Positions 52,289-60,963 of a stretch of DNA of 64,000 bases are shown here, in pieces. The position numbers and the translations under genes were made by a program. Origin of the DNA: Hymenobacter sp. CRA2 (GTDB lineage: Bacteria; Bacteroidota; Bacteroidia; Cytophagales; Hymenobacteraceae). Where the stretch lies: NCBI RefSeq assembly GCF_002007105.1, contig NZ_MVBC01000004.1, positions 304,095 through 368,094 of the forward strand. The letters are read 5' to 3'. The stretch's first letter is position 1, and every line of letters starts with the position of its first letter. The notes beneath the pieces were generated by a model. The model ran no database searches. It was given only the letters and a program-made list of their open reading frames with translations, and was not told where the DNA came from.

Positions 52289-53059
52289 TTAGTCGCGCAG
52301 CTCGGACTGGCGCAGGTGCACCGGCTCGACGTTTTTGCGCAGGCGCATGTTGAGCAGCTCTACCACCAGCGAAAAGGCCATGGAGAAGTACACGTAGCCT
52401 TTCGAAATTTCCTGGTGCAGCGCCTCGGCCACCAGCAGCACCCCGATCATGATCAGAAAGGAGAGGGCCAGCATTTTGATGGTGGGGTTGCGGTTGACGA
52501 AGTCGGCGATGAGGCGCGCAAAGGCCAGCATCACACCCATCGACAGGACCACGGCCACAATCATCACCAGCACGTTGCTCACCAGGCCCACGGCCGTCAG
52601 AATGGAGTCGAAGCTGAACACGATGTCGATGAGCACGATCTGCACCAGCACGCGGGAAAAGCTGTGGGCCGCGCTGCCTGGCTGGTGCTCATCCTCTGTG
52701 CCCTGTAGCTTGTTGTGGATTTCGGTGGTGCTCTTGGCCAGCAGGAAGAGGCCGCCGCCCAGCAAAATCAGGTCGCGGCCCGACACGCCGTGGTCGGGGC
52801 CGAGCACGGGCAGGTCCAGGGTGAACAACGGCTCTTTCAGCCCCACAATCCACGAAATGCTCAGCAGCAGCCCGATGCGGAACACCAGCGCCAGCAGCAA
52901 GCCCAGCGTGCGGCCGCGCTGGTGCTGCTCCGGCGGCAGGCGGTTCACGACGATGGAGATGAAGATGATGTTGTCGATACCCAACACGATTTCCATGAAC
53001 GTGAGGGTCAGCAAACTCACCCACGTTTCGGGGCTGGCGAAGGCAGAGAGGTCGAACAT
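52289..53059 (-). CDS. TerC family integral membrane protein
   Basis: This 256-residue membrane protein has about seven hydrophobic helices. TerC marks are TFMEIVLGIDNIIFISI in the first half and QIVLIDIVFSFDSILTAVGL in the second, both with the conserved Asp. TerC-type proteins have been linked to tellurite resistance and, more recently, to manganese efflux and metalation of exported enzymes. ATG at 53059. The upstream open sequence to 53308 is the antisense of the divergent E1 gene's leader and is not used. Confidence 0.9.
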   Translation of the reverse strand: MFDLSAFASPETWVSLLTLTFMEIVLGIDNIIFISIVVNRLPPEQHQRGRTLGLLLALVFRIGLLLSISWIVGLKEPLFTLDLPVLGPDHGVSGRDLILLGGGLFLLAKSTTEIHNKLQGTEDEHQPGSAAHSFSRVLVQIVLIDIVFSFDSILTAVGLVSNVLVMIVAVVLSMGVMLAFARLIADFVNRNPTIKMLALSFLIMIGVLLVAEALHQEISKGYVYFSMAFSLVVELLNMRLRKNVEPVHLRQSELRD

Positions 53060-53240
53060 AGGGCTGCTTACGGCGCGCTGGGGCAGAAGATGTACTTCAG
53101 GCGCCGGAGCGGCCCGCGGCGTACCGGCACGAGCGGGCCGGGCCCGGCAGCGGACGATGCTAACAAGTGTTTGGCTGGCGTGCGCCGCATCTGCCCCCAA
53201 TGCCGTATTTTCGCAGCCTCTGCTACCCGTCTCTCCTCGC

Positions 53241-55340
53241 ATGCAAAGCCCCACCGCCCTGGAAACCCCCGATACCGACTTTACCACTGCGCACCCTGAG
53301 CGCGCCACGCTGCTGCGCGCCTATCGCCTGATGCATACCTCGGCCGAAATGGCCCGCATCTACGAGGAAAACAAGGCGGTGACGGCCAAGTACGTGCACG
53401 CTTCGGCCCGCGGCCACGAGGCCATTCAGCTGGCGGCGGCCTTCCAGCTGCGCGAAACCGACTATTGCGCCCTCTACTACCGCGACGATGCCTTCATGCT
53501 GGGCCTGGGCCTGCGCCCCTACGAGCTGATGCTGCAGCTTATGGCCAAGCGCGACGACCCGTTCTCGGGCGGGCGCACGTATTACTCGCACCCCTCGCTG
53601 CGCCGCGCCGGCATCCCGGTTATTCCGCACCAGAGCTCGGCCACCGGCATGCAGGCCATTCCGGCCACCGGCATGGCCCACGGCCTGCACTACCTCGAAA
53701 GCCAGGGCCTGCTCGGAGCCGGGCAGCCCGTGGTGCTGTGCTCCATCGGCGACGGGGCCATGACGGAGGGCGAAGTAGCCGAAGCCCTGCAGATGGCCGT
53801 GCTGCACCAGCTGCCCATCGTGTACTTGGTGCAGGACAACGAGTGGGGCATATCGGCTACGGGCCGCGAAATGCGCGCCATGGATGCCTACGAGTTTGCG
53901 GCTGGCTTCAAGGGCCTGCACCGCCTGCGCTGCGACGGTGCTGACTTCGTGGACAGCTACGCCACCATGCAGGCCGCCGTGCAACACGCGCGCCAGACGC
54001 GCGGCCCCGTGCTGGTGCACGCCAAATGCCCCTTGCTGGGCCACCACACCAGCGGCGTGCGCCGCGAGTGGTACCGCGGCGACAACCTCGCCGAGCACCA
54101 GCAAAACGACCCGCTGCCGCGCTTCCACCAGCAGCTGCTCACGGAGGGCTTCACGGAAGGCGAGCTGGGCTACGCCGCTGCCCAGGCCCAGGCCACGGTG
54201 CAAGACGACTACCAGGCCGCTTTAAATGCACCCAACCCCGACCCGGCCACCTTCGATCAGCACGAATTCGCGCCGGCAGCCGTGACCGAGGAAGCCGGCG
54301 AGCGGAGCCCGGCCGGGGCCGACAAGGCCATCATGGTTGACGCAGCCTTGCACGCCGTGGACGACATCCTGCAGGAGTTTCCCGAGGCCTTGTTCTACGG
54401 CCAGGATGTGGGCGGGGAGCTGGGTGGCGTGTTCCGTGAAGCGGCCCTGCTGGCCAAGAAGTACGGCGACGCCCGCGTGTTCAACACGCCCATCCAGGAG
54501 GCTTACATCGTCGGCTCGACGGCCGGCATGTCGGCCGTGGGCGCCAAGGCCATTGTGGAAATTCAGTTTGCCGACTACATCTGGCCGGCGCTGAACCAGC
54601 TGGTGGAGGAGCTGTCGAAATCCTGCTACCTCTCCAACGGCAAGTTTCCGGTGCAGAGCCTGATCCGCGTGCCCATTGGGGCGTACGGCGGGGGCGGGCC
54701 CTACCACTCGGGCTCCATCGAAAGCACGCTGCTCACCATTCGCGGCATCAAGGTGGTGTACCCCTCGAACGCGGCCGACATGAAGGGCCTGATGCGCGCC
54801 GCCTTCCTCGACCCGAACCCCGTGGTGATGCTGGAGCACAAAGGCCTGTACTGGAGCAAAGTAGCCGGCACCGAGGACGCCAAAACCGTGGAGCCGGCCG
54901 CCGGCTACGTCGTGCCGCTGGGCAAGGCCAACGTGGTGCAGCAGGCCTCCGCGGAGAAGCTCCGTCAGGGCGACACCTGCGTGGTCATCACCTACGGCAT
55001 GGGCGTGTATTGGGCCAAGGCTGCCAGCAAGCAGCTGCCCGGTCAGGTCGAAATTCTGGACCTGCGCACCCTGAATCCGCTCGACTGGGAGGCCGTGCAG
55101 GCTGCTACCGAACGCCACGGCAAAGTGCTGGTGCTGACGGAAGAACCCTTGATGAACTCCTTTGCCGAGTCGTTGGCGGGCCGCATTCAGCGCCACTGCT
55201 TCCAGCGTCTCGACGCGCCGGTGTTTACGCTGGGCGCCGCCAACCTGCCCGCCATTGCCCTGAACGTGGAGCTGGAAAAGCAGATGCTGCCCAATGCCGA
55301 CAAGAGCCTAGCGGCCCTACAGGAGCTGCTGAGCTACTAA
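53241..55340 (+). CDS. 2-oxoacid dehydrogenase E1, fused alpha and beta subunits
   Basis: This 699-residue thiamine-diphosphate enzyme has E1-alpha and E1-beta in one chain, as in many Bacteroidota branched-chain 2-oxoacid dehydrogenases. The alpha part carries the TPP site GDGAMTEGEVAEALQMAV starting at Gly170 and VYLVQDNEWGISATG. A linker near residues 325-355 joins it to the beta part (LFYGQDVGGELGGVFREAA ... FNTPIQEAYIVG ... PIGAYGGGGPYHSG ... VVITYGMGVYWAKAA). It decarboxylates a 2-oxoacid and passes the acyl group to a lipoyl E2 that is not in the window. A perfect hairpin terminator follows. ATG at 53241. Confidence 0.93.
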   Translation: MQSPTALETPDTDFTTAHPERATLLRAYRLMHTSAEMARIYEENKAVTAKYVHASARGHEAIQLAAAFQLRETDYCALYYRDDAFMLGLGLRPYELMLQLMAKRDDPFSGGRTYYSHPSLRRAGIPVIPHQSSATGMQAIPATGMAHGLHYLESQGLLGAGQPVVLCSIGDGAMTEGEVAEALQMAVLHQLPIVYLVQDNEWGISATGREMRAMDAYEFAAGFKGLHRLRCDGADFVDSYATMQAAVQHARQTRGPVLVHAKCPLLGHHTSGVRREWYRGDNLAEHQQNDPLPRFHQQLLTEGFTEGELGYAAAQAQATVQDDYQAALNAPNPDPATFDQHEFAPAAVTEEAGERSPAGADKAIMVDAALHAVDDILQEFPEALFYGQDVGGELGGVFREAALLAKKYGDARVFNTPIQEAYIVGSTAGMSAVGAKAIVEIQFADYIWPALNQLVEELSKSCYLSNGKFPVQSLIRVPIGAYGGGGPYHSGSIESTLLTIRGIKVVYPSNAADMKGLMRAAFLDPNPVVMLEHKGLYWSKVAGTEDAKTVEPAAGYVVPLGKANVVQQASAEKLRQGDTCVVITYGMGVYWAKAASKQLPGQVEILDLRTLNPLDWEAVQAATERHGKVLVLTEEPLMNSFAESLAGRIQRHCFQRLDAPVFTLGAANLPAIALNVELEKQMLPNADKSLAALQELLSY

Positions 55341-55350
55341 CTGGGCTTGG

Positions 55351-55402
55351 CCCTGACAGCAAAAAAGGCTCCCGATGTCGGGAGCCTTTTTTGCTGTCAG
55401 GG
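55351..55402. terminator. Perfect 25-bp bidirectional terminator
   Basis: The arms 55351-55375 and 55378-55402 are exact reverse complements around a 2-nt loop. A-run and T-run are built in (AAAAAAGG / CCTTTTTT). It can end the E1 gene (+) and the TamL-like gene (-, stop at 55416). Confidence 0.92.
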
Positions 55403-55415
55403 CGCTGGAGTAGCG

Positions 55416-57881
55416 CTAGAAGGGGTAGCCGATGCCGATGTTGGGCTGGATGCGGTAGTTGCCTTCCCCGTATTTGCCGAGACGCGGCAGTACGAAGCGC
55501 GAGCCTTCCGCCGTGGGGTCGTACACCTTCGCCGCCAAGTCGATGCGCACGATGAGGAAGGTAAAGTCGAACCGCAGGCCCAAGCCCGAGCCCACGGCTA
55601 TTTCGCGGTAGAAGCGGTTGAAGGCGAAGTCGGAGCCTGGCGGGTTGTTGGAGCCGTTGCGCTTGATGGTCCACACGTTGCCAAAATCGGTAAAGGCCGC
55701 GCCGTAGACGAAATCGTAAATGGGAAAACGGTATTCCAGGCTGCCTTCCAGCAGCAGTTCACCCGGCTGTTCCAGAATGTCGTTGCTGGCGCGAGAGCGG
55801 GAGCCGGTGCCCAGCCGGCGCGGCAGCCAGGCACGCACGCTCGAGCCGCCGCCGGCGAAGACGTACCGGTCGTAGGGAATGATGTAAGCTTCGGTGCCGG
55901 CCTGGTCGCCAGCGCGGGTGCGGGTCAAAGCTGTTGCTAGGCCCCCGTTGAGGCGCCACACAAAAAATTGGTGGGTGCTCAGCTTGTGGTAACGCCGGTA
56001 ATCGGCATTGAGGCGGACAAAATTATACACCGCGACGTTGGAGCGGCCCACTTGGTGGTCAGAAGAGTTGCCGTTGTTGGTATATAACTTACGTAAAGGA
56101 CCACCCAACTCGGCGAATAAGCGCAGGTAGCGCGCATCCCGCGTTTCGGTGAAGTCATTGTCGTTGTACAACGACGTTCCGTTTATGCTCGGGGCCAACA
56201 CTGATTGGAAGGCCCGTAACAAGGCTTGACCATTGGATAACTCCAGCAGCTTTCTGGTAAAGGTCGGATCAAGCCGGCTGGAGTTAACAAGGCTGATGTC
56301 CAGCGGCGTAAGGATGAACTGGTGGTAAGCGTTGCGCTGCCAGATGTAGTCGTACGTGGCCTCCAGGTTGGTGCGCGTGTATTCCTGCCGGTCTACGTAG
56401 TTGTAGCTGGTGGTGAGGCGGGTGCGCGGGCTGTAGTTGGTGAAGAAGCGGTTGGTGCGCCAGGGCACCAGAAACTGCGGCAGGGTCAGGTTGACGTTGG
56501 CCCCGAGCTGGGTAGTCAGGCGGCCGCGGCGGCTGTCTTCGGGACCTGTGCCGGTCAGGGCAAATTGCCCTTCCAGGCCCGCGCGCAAACCCAATTCCAG
56601 CACCTCCGCGCCGCCAAATGCATTGCGCACCCGCACCCGGAAGTTGCCGAACGGGCCGGGCCGGCCGGCCACGTAGGTGCCGCCGAGTTCCAGCGTTTCC
56701 TGAAAGCGCTTGAGGGGCGTCACGTTGACCACCGCATCCAGCACGCCGGCCGTGGAGTCGCCCGCGGGCTTTTGGTAGTTGATGGCCGCGTACCGAAACA
56801 CGTCCAGCCCGGCCAGTTGGCGCTGGGTCTGGATGGTGTTCTGCAGGCTGTACCGCTCGCCGGGGCGCACCAGCAGCTTGCGGTCCAGGATGCGGGTGCT
56901 GAAGCGGTGGTTGTAAGCCAGGTAGTTTACGTTGTTGCGCTGCACCGTGTCGCGCCGGAGGCCAAAGCGGTTTAGGCCCGCGTCGGTCACGAAGCTCACG
57001 TTGCGCACAGTGTACACCTGGTGGCGGTCCGCGTCGGCCGGGTTGGCCACTTGCACCAGCAGGCGTACGGTAGTCGGCTCAAAGCTGGTATCGGCTTCCA
57101 GCGTGATGTACTGCGCCTTGAAGTCGTAGTAGCCCTGGTTTTTGAGCATGGTTTCCAGCCGCGTCCGCTCCTGGCCGATGAGGCTTTCGTCGTAGGGGCG
57201 GCCCACGCGCAGCAGGGCCTGGGCCGTATCGGCCCGAATAAGCCGGGCCACGGCCGAGTCGGCAACGTCGTAGTGCAGCTGGCTGACCTGGAAGCGCGGC
57301 CCTTCGTGCACGCGGTAGGTCACCGTCACGCGGCGGTCCTTGGTGGTATCCGCGTACGCGACGTGCTCCCGAAAAAAGCCCTTGGAGCGCAGGTAGATGC
57401 GCATTTGCTCGGCCGTGGCCGCGGTCAGCGTCGAGTCGTAGATGACCGGCGGCTCGCCGATGCGCATGATGGCGTTGCCCTTGTCGAGCTTGCGCTGCAG
57501 GCGCTGCACCTGCCGCTCGCGCTTTTGCAGCAGCTTGCCCACGGCCACCGAGTCGGTGCCGGCAGCCGCGATGCGCTGCTGAAAGGTGGTCTGCGTGGCC
57601 GCGAGCTTGCGCTGCAGCCCTTCGGGGTTATAGAAGGTGTAGCCGAGGTTGTAAATTGCGAGCTGCGGCACCGGAAAGCGCCGGTTGGGGCGCTGGCGCA
57701 GCAGCGCGTCCAGCGGCTCCCGCTCCAGCTGCCGCACGCCGTCGATGCGCACGGCGGTAAGCAGGCGTTGTTTCGGGCCCAGCAGGCGCATGGGCGAGCA
57801 ACCCGTCAGCTGCAGCGCCGTTGCCAAACCAAGTAACCAGAATGCTCCGCGCCGGGGCGCCCTGTTGAAGGGACGTATCAC
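55416..57881 (-). CDS. Lipoprotein-type Omp85/TamA-like outer-membrane protein (TamL-like)
   Basis: This 821-residue outer-membrane protein has a signal with lipobox (LLGLATALQLTGCSP, Cys28), then POTRA-like repeats (residues about 45-350, with RVTVTYRVHEGPRFQVSQLHYD and YYDFKAQYITLEADTSFEP). A C-terminal 16-strand barrel follows with the Omp85 RGF-like region near SSVRAWLPRRLGTGS, ending IGIGYPF. The lipid-anchored form is the Bacteroidota TamL type, taking part in outer-membrane protein insertion. GTG start at 57881, only 6 nt from the divergent methyltransferase gene. The region 56041-56280 is GC-poorer (53%) than its surroundings. Confidence 0.9.
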   Translation of the reverse strand: MIRPFNRAPRRGAFWLLGLATALQLTGCSPMRLLGPKQRLLTAVRIDGVRQLEREPLDALLRQRPNRRFPVPQLAIYNLGYTFYNPEGLQRKLAATQTTFQQRIAAAGTDSVAVGKLLQKRERQVQRLQRKLDKGNAIMRIGEPPVIYDSTLTAATAEQMRIYLRSKGFFREHVAYADTTKDRRVTVTYRVHEGPRFQVSQLHYDVADSAVARLIRADTAQALLRVGRPYDESLIGQERTRLETMLKNQGYYDFKAQYITLEADTSFEPTTVRLLVQVANPADADRHQVYTVRNVSFVTDAGLNRFGLRRDTVQRNNVNYLAYNHRFSTRILDRKLLVRPGERYSLQNTIQTQRQLAGLDVFRYAAINYQKPAGDSTAGVLDAVVNVTPLKRFQETLELGGTYVAGRPGPFGNFRVRVRNAFGGAEVLELGLRAGLEGQFALTGTGPEDSRRGRLTTQLGANVNLTLPQFLVPWRTNRFFTNYSPRTRLTTSYNYVDRQEYTRTNLEATYDYIWQRNAYHQFILTPLDISLVNSSRLDPTFTRKLLELSNGQALLRAFQSVLAPSINGTSLYNDNDFTETRDARYLRLFAELGGPLRKLYTNNGNSSDHQVGRSNVAVYNFVRLNADYRRYHKLSTHQFFVWRLNGGLATALTRTRAGDQAGTEAYIIPYDRYVFAGGGSSVRAWLPRRLGTGSRSRASNDILEQPGELLLEGSLEYRFPIYDFVYGAAFTDFGNVWTIKRNGSNNPPGSDFAFNRFYREIAVGSGLGLRFDFTFLIVRIDLAAKVYDPTAEGSRFVLPRLGKYGEGNYRIQPNIGIGYPF

Positions 57882-57887
57882 AGAAGA

Positions 57888-58634
57888 ATGGTTTCGAAAG
57901 CCGTTGCCAAGTACGTGCAGCAATTGCACCAAAAAAAATACCGCCAGCGCACCGGTACCTTCCTCGTGGAAGGCGCCAAAAGCCTGCGGGAGCTGCTAAG
58001 TTCTACACTTCAGCCCGAACGCCTGCTGCTCACGGCCGAATTCGCCGCCACGCCCGGCCTGCGCCTGCCCGCCCGTGTGCCCGTCGAGGTGGTGTCGGCC
58101 GACGAGCTGACGCGCCTGGGCACGCTGCAAACCAACGACGCGGGCTTGGCCGTGGTGCGCATCCCCGACGAGCCGCCGCTGCCCGCCCAGGCCGGTGAGC
58201 TGCTGTTGGCCCTCGACCAGGTGCGCGACCCCGGCAACGTGGGCACGCTCATCCGGTTGGCCGATTGGTACGGTTTGGCCGGCGTAGTGTTGTCCGAAAC
58301 CTGCGCCGATGCCTGGAACCCCAAGACTGTGTCGGCCACCATGGGCTCCTTTACCCGCGTGCCCGTGTGGCAGCGCGACCTGCCCGCCTGGCTGCAGCAG
58401 CTGCCCGCCGGCCTGCCCGTCTACGGCGCCGACCTGCACGGCGACAACGTGCACCACCAGCAACTGCGCCCCACCGGCGTGCTGGTGATGGGCAGCGAGT
58501 CGCACGGCCTCACGCCGCCCGTAGAAGCCTGCCTCACGCAGCGCCTGCACATCCCCGGCCGCGGCGGCGCCGAAAGCCTGAACGTGGCCATTTCGGCGGC
58601 CATTCTGCTCGATAACTTCTACCGCGGCGAGTAA
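57888..58634 (+). CDS. SpoU/TrmH family RNA 2'-O-methyltransferase
   Basis: This 248-residue SPOUT methyltransferase uses SAM to methylate ribose 2'-OH in tRNA or rRNA. Order: N-terminal RNA-binding part (RQRTGTFLVEGAKSLRELL), then knot motif 1 DQVRDPGNVGTLIRLADWYG, motif 2 VLVMGSESHGLTPPV, motif 3 ESLNVAISAAILLDNFY. The exact RNA target is not clear. ATG at 57888, 6 nt from the start of the divergent TamL-like gene. Confidence 0.93.
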   Translation: MVSKAVAKYVQQLHQKKYRQRTGTFLVEGAKSLRELLSSTLQPERLLLTAEFAATPGLRLPARVPVEVVSADELTRLGTLQTNDAGLAVVRIPDEPPLPAQAGELLLALDQVRDPGNVGTLIRLADWYGLAGVVLSETCADAWNPKTVSATMGSFTRVPVWQRDLPAWLQQLPAGLPVYGADLHGDNVHHQQLRPTGVLVMGSESHGLTPPVEACLTQRLHIPGRGGAESLNVAISAAILLDNFYRGE

Positions 58635-58704
58635 AAGCACCAGACGTAAAAAAGGGCTGAAGGTCCGAGAGGAGCTGTTATCCTTCATCTGTCGTCCGCA
58701 AAGC

Positions 58705-58785
58705 GAAGGACCTTACCACGCGTGAACGATAATCGTAGCAACGACTCGTTCTTGCGTGGTAAGGTCCTTCCTGCGTCAGGATGAC
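58705..58785. repeat. Palindromic dispersed repeat, copy B
   Basis: GAAGGACCTTACCACGC (58705-58721) and its exact reverse complement (58754-58770) flank a 32-nt loop that carries a second pair GAACGA / TCGTTC. The right part 58740-58785 matches 9677-9722 at 40 of 46 positions. It lies between the convergent methyltransferase and outer-membrane-protein genes and is non-coding. Confidence 0.75.
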
Positions 58786-58830
58786 CGCGGGCGCGTATTC
58801 ACTCACCAGGTGCGCCGGCGGACAAGCTGG

Positions 58831-59982
58831 TTAGATGTCGCAGAGTGTGATGCCGAAGCTGATGTTCTGGGCTTTCGGGCCGCGGTTTTCCTTGAACACG
58901 TCGTTCAGGTTGTACTTCACGAACAGGTCGAAGCCCCGCACGCCGATGCTGCCCGTCACGCCGTACTGGAAGTCCTCCAGGTTGTAGCTGCCGCGGTCCT
59001 TGTCCTTGTGGGTGCGGCCGTTCTGCTCGTATTTCAGCTTGGTGTGCGCCCCGATGCGGTAGCCGGCAAAGCCCCCGGCGCCAATGCGGAACACCTCTTT
59101 GTGGTCGGAATCACGCATCTTGATGGTGAAGCCCACCGGCAGGTTCAGCGTGGTTACGGCCAGCTTGCTCTTCTCGAAGTTGCGCTGGTCGTCCGGCTCC
59201 TGCACGATGTCGGTGCGGTTGCCCGTCCCGTTGGCCGCGAAGTAGCGGTTGCCGTCGAGCATGTAGTTGTTGAAGGCAATTTCCGGCCCGAGGTGGAAGT
59301 ACAGCGGGCTGTTTTTGCCGGTGCGCGCCCAGAAGTTCCAGCGCAGCGCCACGTAGCGGGAGCCCCAGCCGCGCAGGTCGTAGGGCTGCTCCACGCCGCC
59401 GGGGGCGTAGCTTTCCTTGTTGACGAAGGTGTTCAGGCCCAGGTCGATGCCGAAGTCCGTGCCGGTAAGCTTCTGGCGCTTGGCCACCCGCTTCACGGTT
59501 TTGATGGAGTCGGCCTTGTGGTCGTCGTTGATGCGCACCGACACGCTGCCGCCCCCGTCGCCGTCGCCGTCGTCCTGGATGACCACGCCCAGCTTTTTGC
59601 CCATGAACACCTCCACGCGCTCGGATTTGGCTTGCTGGCCGCGCACCGTCACGCGCACCTGCTCGGGGGCGGCCTGGCTGCCGGGCTTGTCCTTGGCCGG
59701 GTAGAACTCCATAGTTACCTGGCCGTTGTTGGTCTTGCGGCCGGCCGATTCAGCCTGCGAGATGTAGGAGTCGAGCAGCACCATCAGCGAGTCGAGCTTG
59801 TAGGCTTTCAGCTCGCGCAGCTGCTGCTTGTTGCGCGCCACGATGGTCATGGATACCTGGTTCGGCAGCTTCACCATGATGGTGTCGTCGTTGCCGGGCA
59901 GGTGAGGGCGGTTGGCGGCCGAGGCGAAGGCACCCGAAAGCACTAAACCAGACAGAGCGGCGAAGAAAGGAGCGGGTTTCAT
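58831..59982 (-). CDS. Outer-membrane beta-barrel protein of the sigma module
   Basis: This 383-residue exported protein has a signal peptide (KPAPFFAALSGLVLSGAFASA) and a helical/charged N-terminal part (about 30-165, with a DDGDGDGGGS acid turn). A beta-rich C-terminal region follows (GIDLGLNTFV, DLRGWGSRYVALRWNFW, LYFHLGPEIAFNNY, GYRIGAHTKLKYE, GFDLFVKYNLNDVF). It looks like an OmpA/porin-type barrel of unknown function. It is the last gene of a run that begins with an ECF sigma factor and an anti-sigma-like gene. ATG at 59982. Confidence 0.8.
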   Translation of the reverse strand: MKPAPFFAALSGLVLSGAFASAANRPHLPGNDDTIMVKLPNQVSMTIVARNKQQLRELKAYKLDSLMVLLDSYISQAESAGRKTNNGQVTMEFYPAKDKPGSQAAPEQVRVTVRGQQAKSERVEVFMGKKLGVVIQDDGDGDGGGSVSVRINDDHKADSIKTVKRVAKRQKLTGTDFGIDLGLNTFVNKESYAPGGVEQPYDLRGWGSRYVALRWNFWARTGKNSPLYFHLGPEIAFNNYMLDGNRYFAANGTGNRTDIVQEPDDQRNFEKSKLAVTTLNLPVGFTIKMRDSDHKEVFRIGAGGFAGYRIGAHTKLKYEQNGRTHKDKDRGSYNLEDFQYGVTGSIGVRGFDLFVKYNLNDVFKENRGPKAQNISFGITLCDI

Positions 59983-60039
59983 AGTCGTAGGAAGGCGAAA
60001 AGTCAGGGGAGAGGGCGAAAGTCGCCGGCACGGCGAGGC

Positions 60040-60963
60040 TTACAGCGCAATAGTTTTGGTGAGGGTGTGGCCCGCCACGCGGGCCTGAACGGTAAGAGCG
60101 GGGTTGGACGGCAGCCCGACTTCGGTCAGGTCGGGCCGCTCGCCCTGGGCAAGGCGGCGCACCTGCCGCAGCACACCGCGTACGCTGGGCCGCGTCCGGC
60201 CCGGGGTGTCGTTGGCGTCGGCCAGCGCCACCACGTTAGCAGGTTGCTGGCGTACTTCTACCTCGATGGTGCCCATGGAGGGAGCCGTGGCCACGGCTGC
60301 ATTGGCGGGCACCAGAGCTGTCATGGTAGGCGCCGGGACCGATGCGGGCACCGGTTGCACCGCTACGGCTTGCGACTCACTGGGCCGAGGCTCGGCAGCG
60401 CGGAAGTCCGGGGCTTCCGGCTGGTCCGTCTCCCGACGCGCTGCAGCGCGTCGCTCGGTGCGGGCCAGTAGTTGCGGCTGTTGGTGGGTAGATGCGGCCG
60501 GCAGAGCATCCGTTGCCTGAGCCGAAGCAGATTTTTTTACTTGCTGAGCCGGCGAGGTGGTCGTTGCGGTGCGGGCGGCCAACGCCGTGGCTTCGGGGCC
60601 TGAGCCGTTTGCTGCTTCAGCCTCAAAATCGGCGTTCGGAGTTGCGTTGGGGGCTGCCGGCGTGGCGGGTGCGGTCTTAGTGGCCAGCCCTGCGCCGGTG
60701 CGGTTCGGCGTGGGGTGGGTGGCCAGCGTGCCAGTACCCGCGGCGGGACCGTTCAGGCGGCTTTGCCACATCAGCCATCCGCCGCCGGCTACCAGCAGCA
60801 GCGTTACGGCCGCTGCTACGGCGTACATCCAGAAGCCGCCGCGGCGTTTTTTCTCTTCCGGCTCCAGCTGCTCCTGCAGGTCGTACCACAAGGAGGGCGG
60901 CGGGGGCGTAGCGTGCTGCTCGAGCTTGGCGCGAAACAGCTTATCAATATCTTCCGGTTGCAT
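60040..60963 (-). CDS. Membrane anti-sigma-factor-like protein
   Basis: This 307-residue single-pass protein has a cytoplasmic N-terminal helix-rich part (QPEDIDKLFRAKLEQHATPPP, LWYDLQEQLEPEEKK) and a TM segment at about residues 46-67 (FWMYAVAAAVTLLLVAGGGWLMW). A long Ala/Pro/Thr-rich periplasmic region follows, ending VRGVLRQVRRLAQGE. The gene overlaps the ECF sigma gene by 20 nt, which is the usual place for an anti-sigma factor. No ZAS or FecR motif is seen, so the role is inferred from context. ATG at 60963. Confidence 0.75.
   Translation of the reverse strand: MQPEDIDKLFRAKLEQHATPPPPSLWYDLQEQLEPEEKKRRGGFWMYAVAAAVTLLLVAGGGWLMWQSRLNGPAAGTGTLATHPTPNRTGAGLATKTAPATPAAPNATPNADFEAEAANGSGPEATALAARTATTTSPAQQVKKSASAQATDALPAASTHQQPQLLARTERRAAARRETDQPEAPDFRAAEPRPSESQAVAVQPVPASVPAPTMTALVPANAAVATAPSMGTIEVEVRQQPANVVALADANDTPGRTRPSVRGVLRQVRRLAQGERPDLTEVGLPSNPALTVQARVAGHTLTKTIAL

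Noticed and set aside
52449..53240. Long N-terminal extension of the E1 frame
   Set aside because: It is antisense to TerC and not E1-like. The E1 protein starts at the ATG at 53241.
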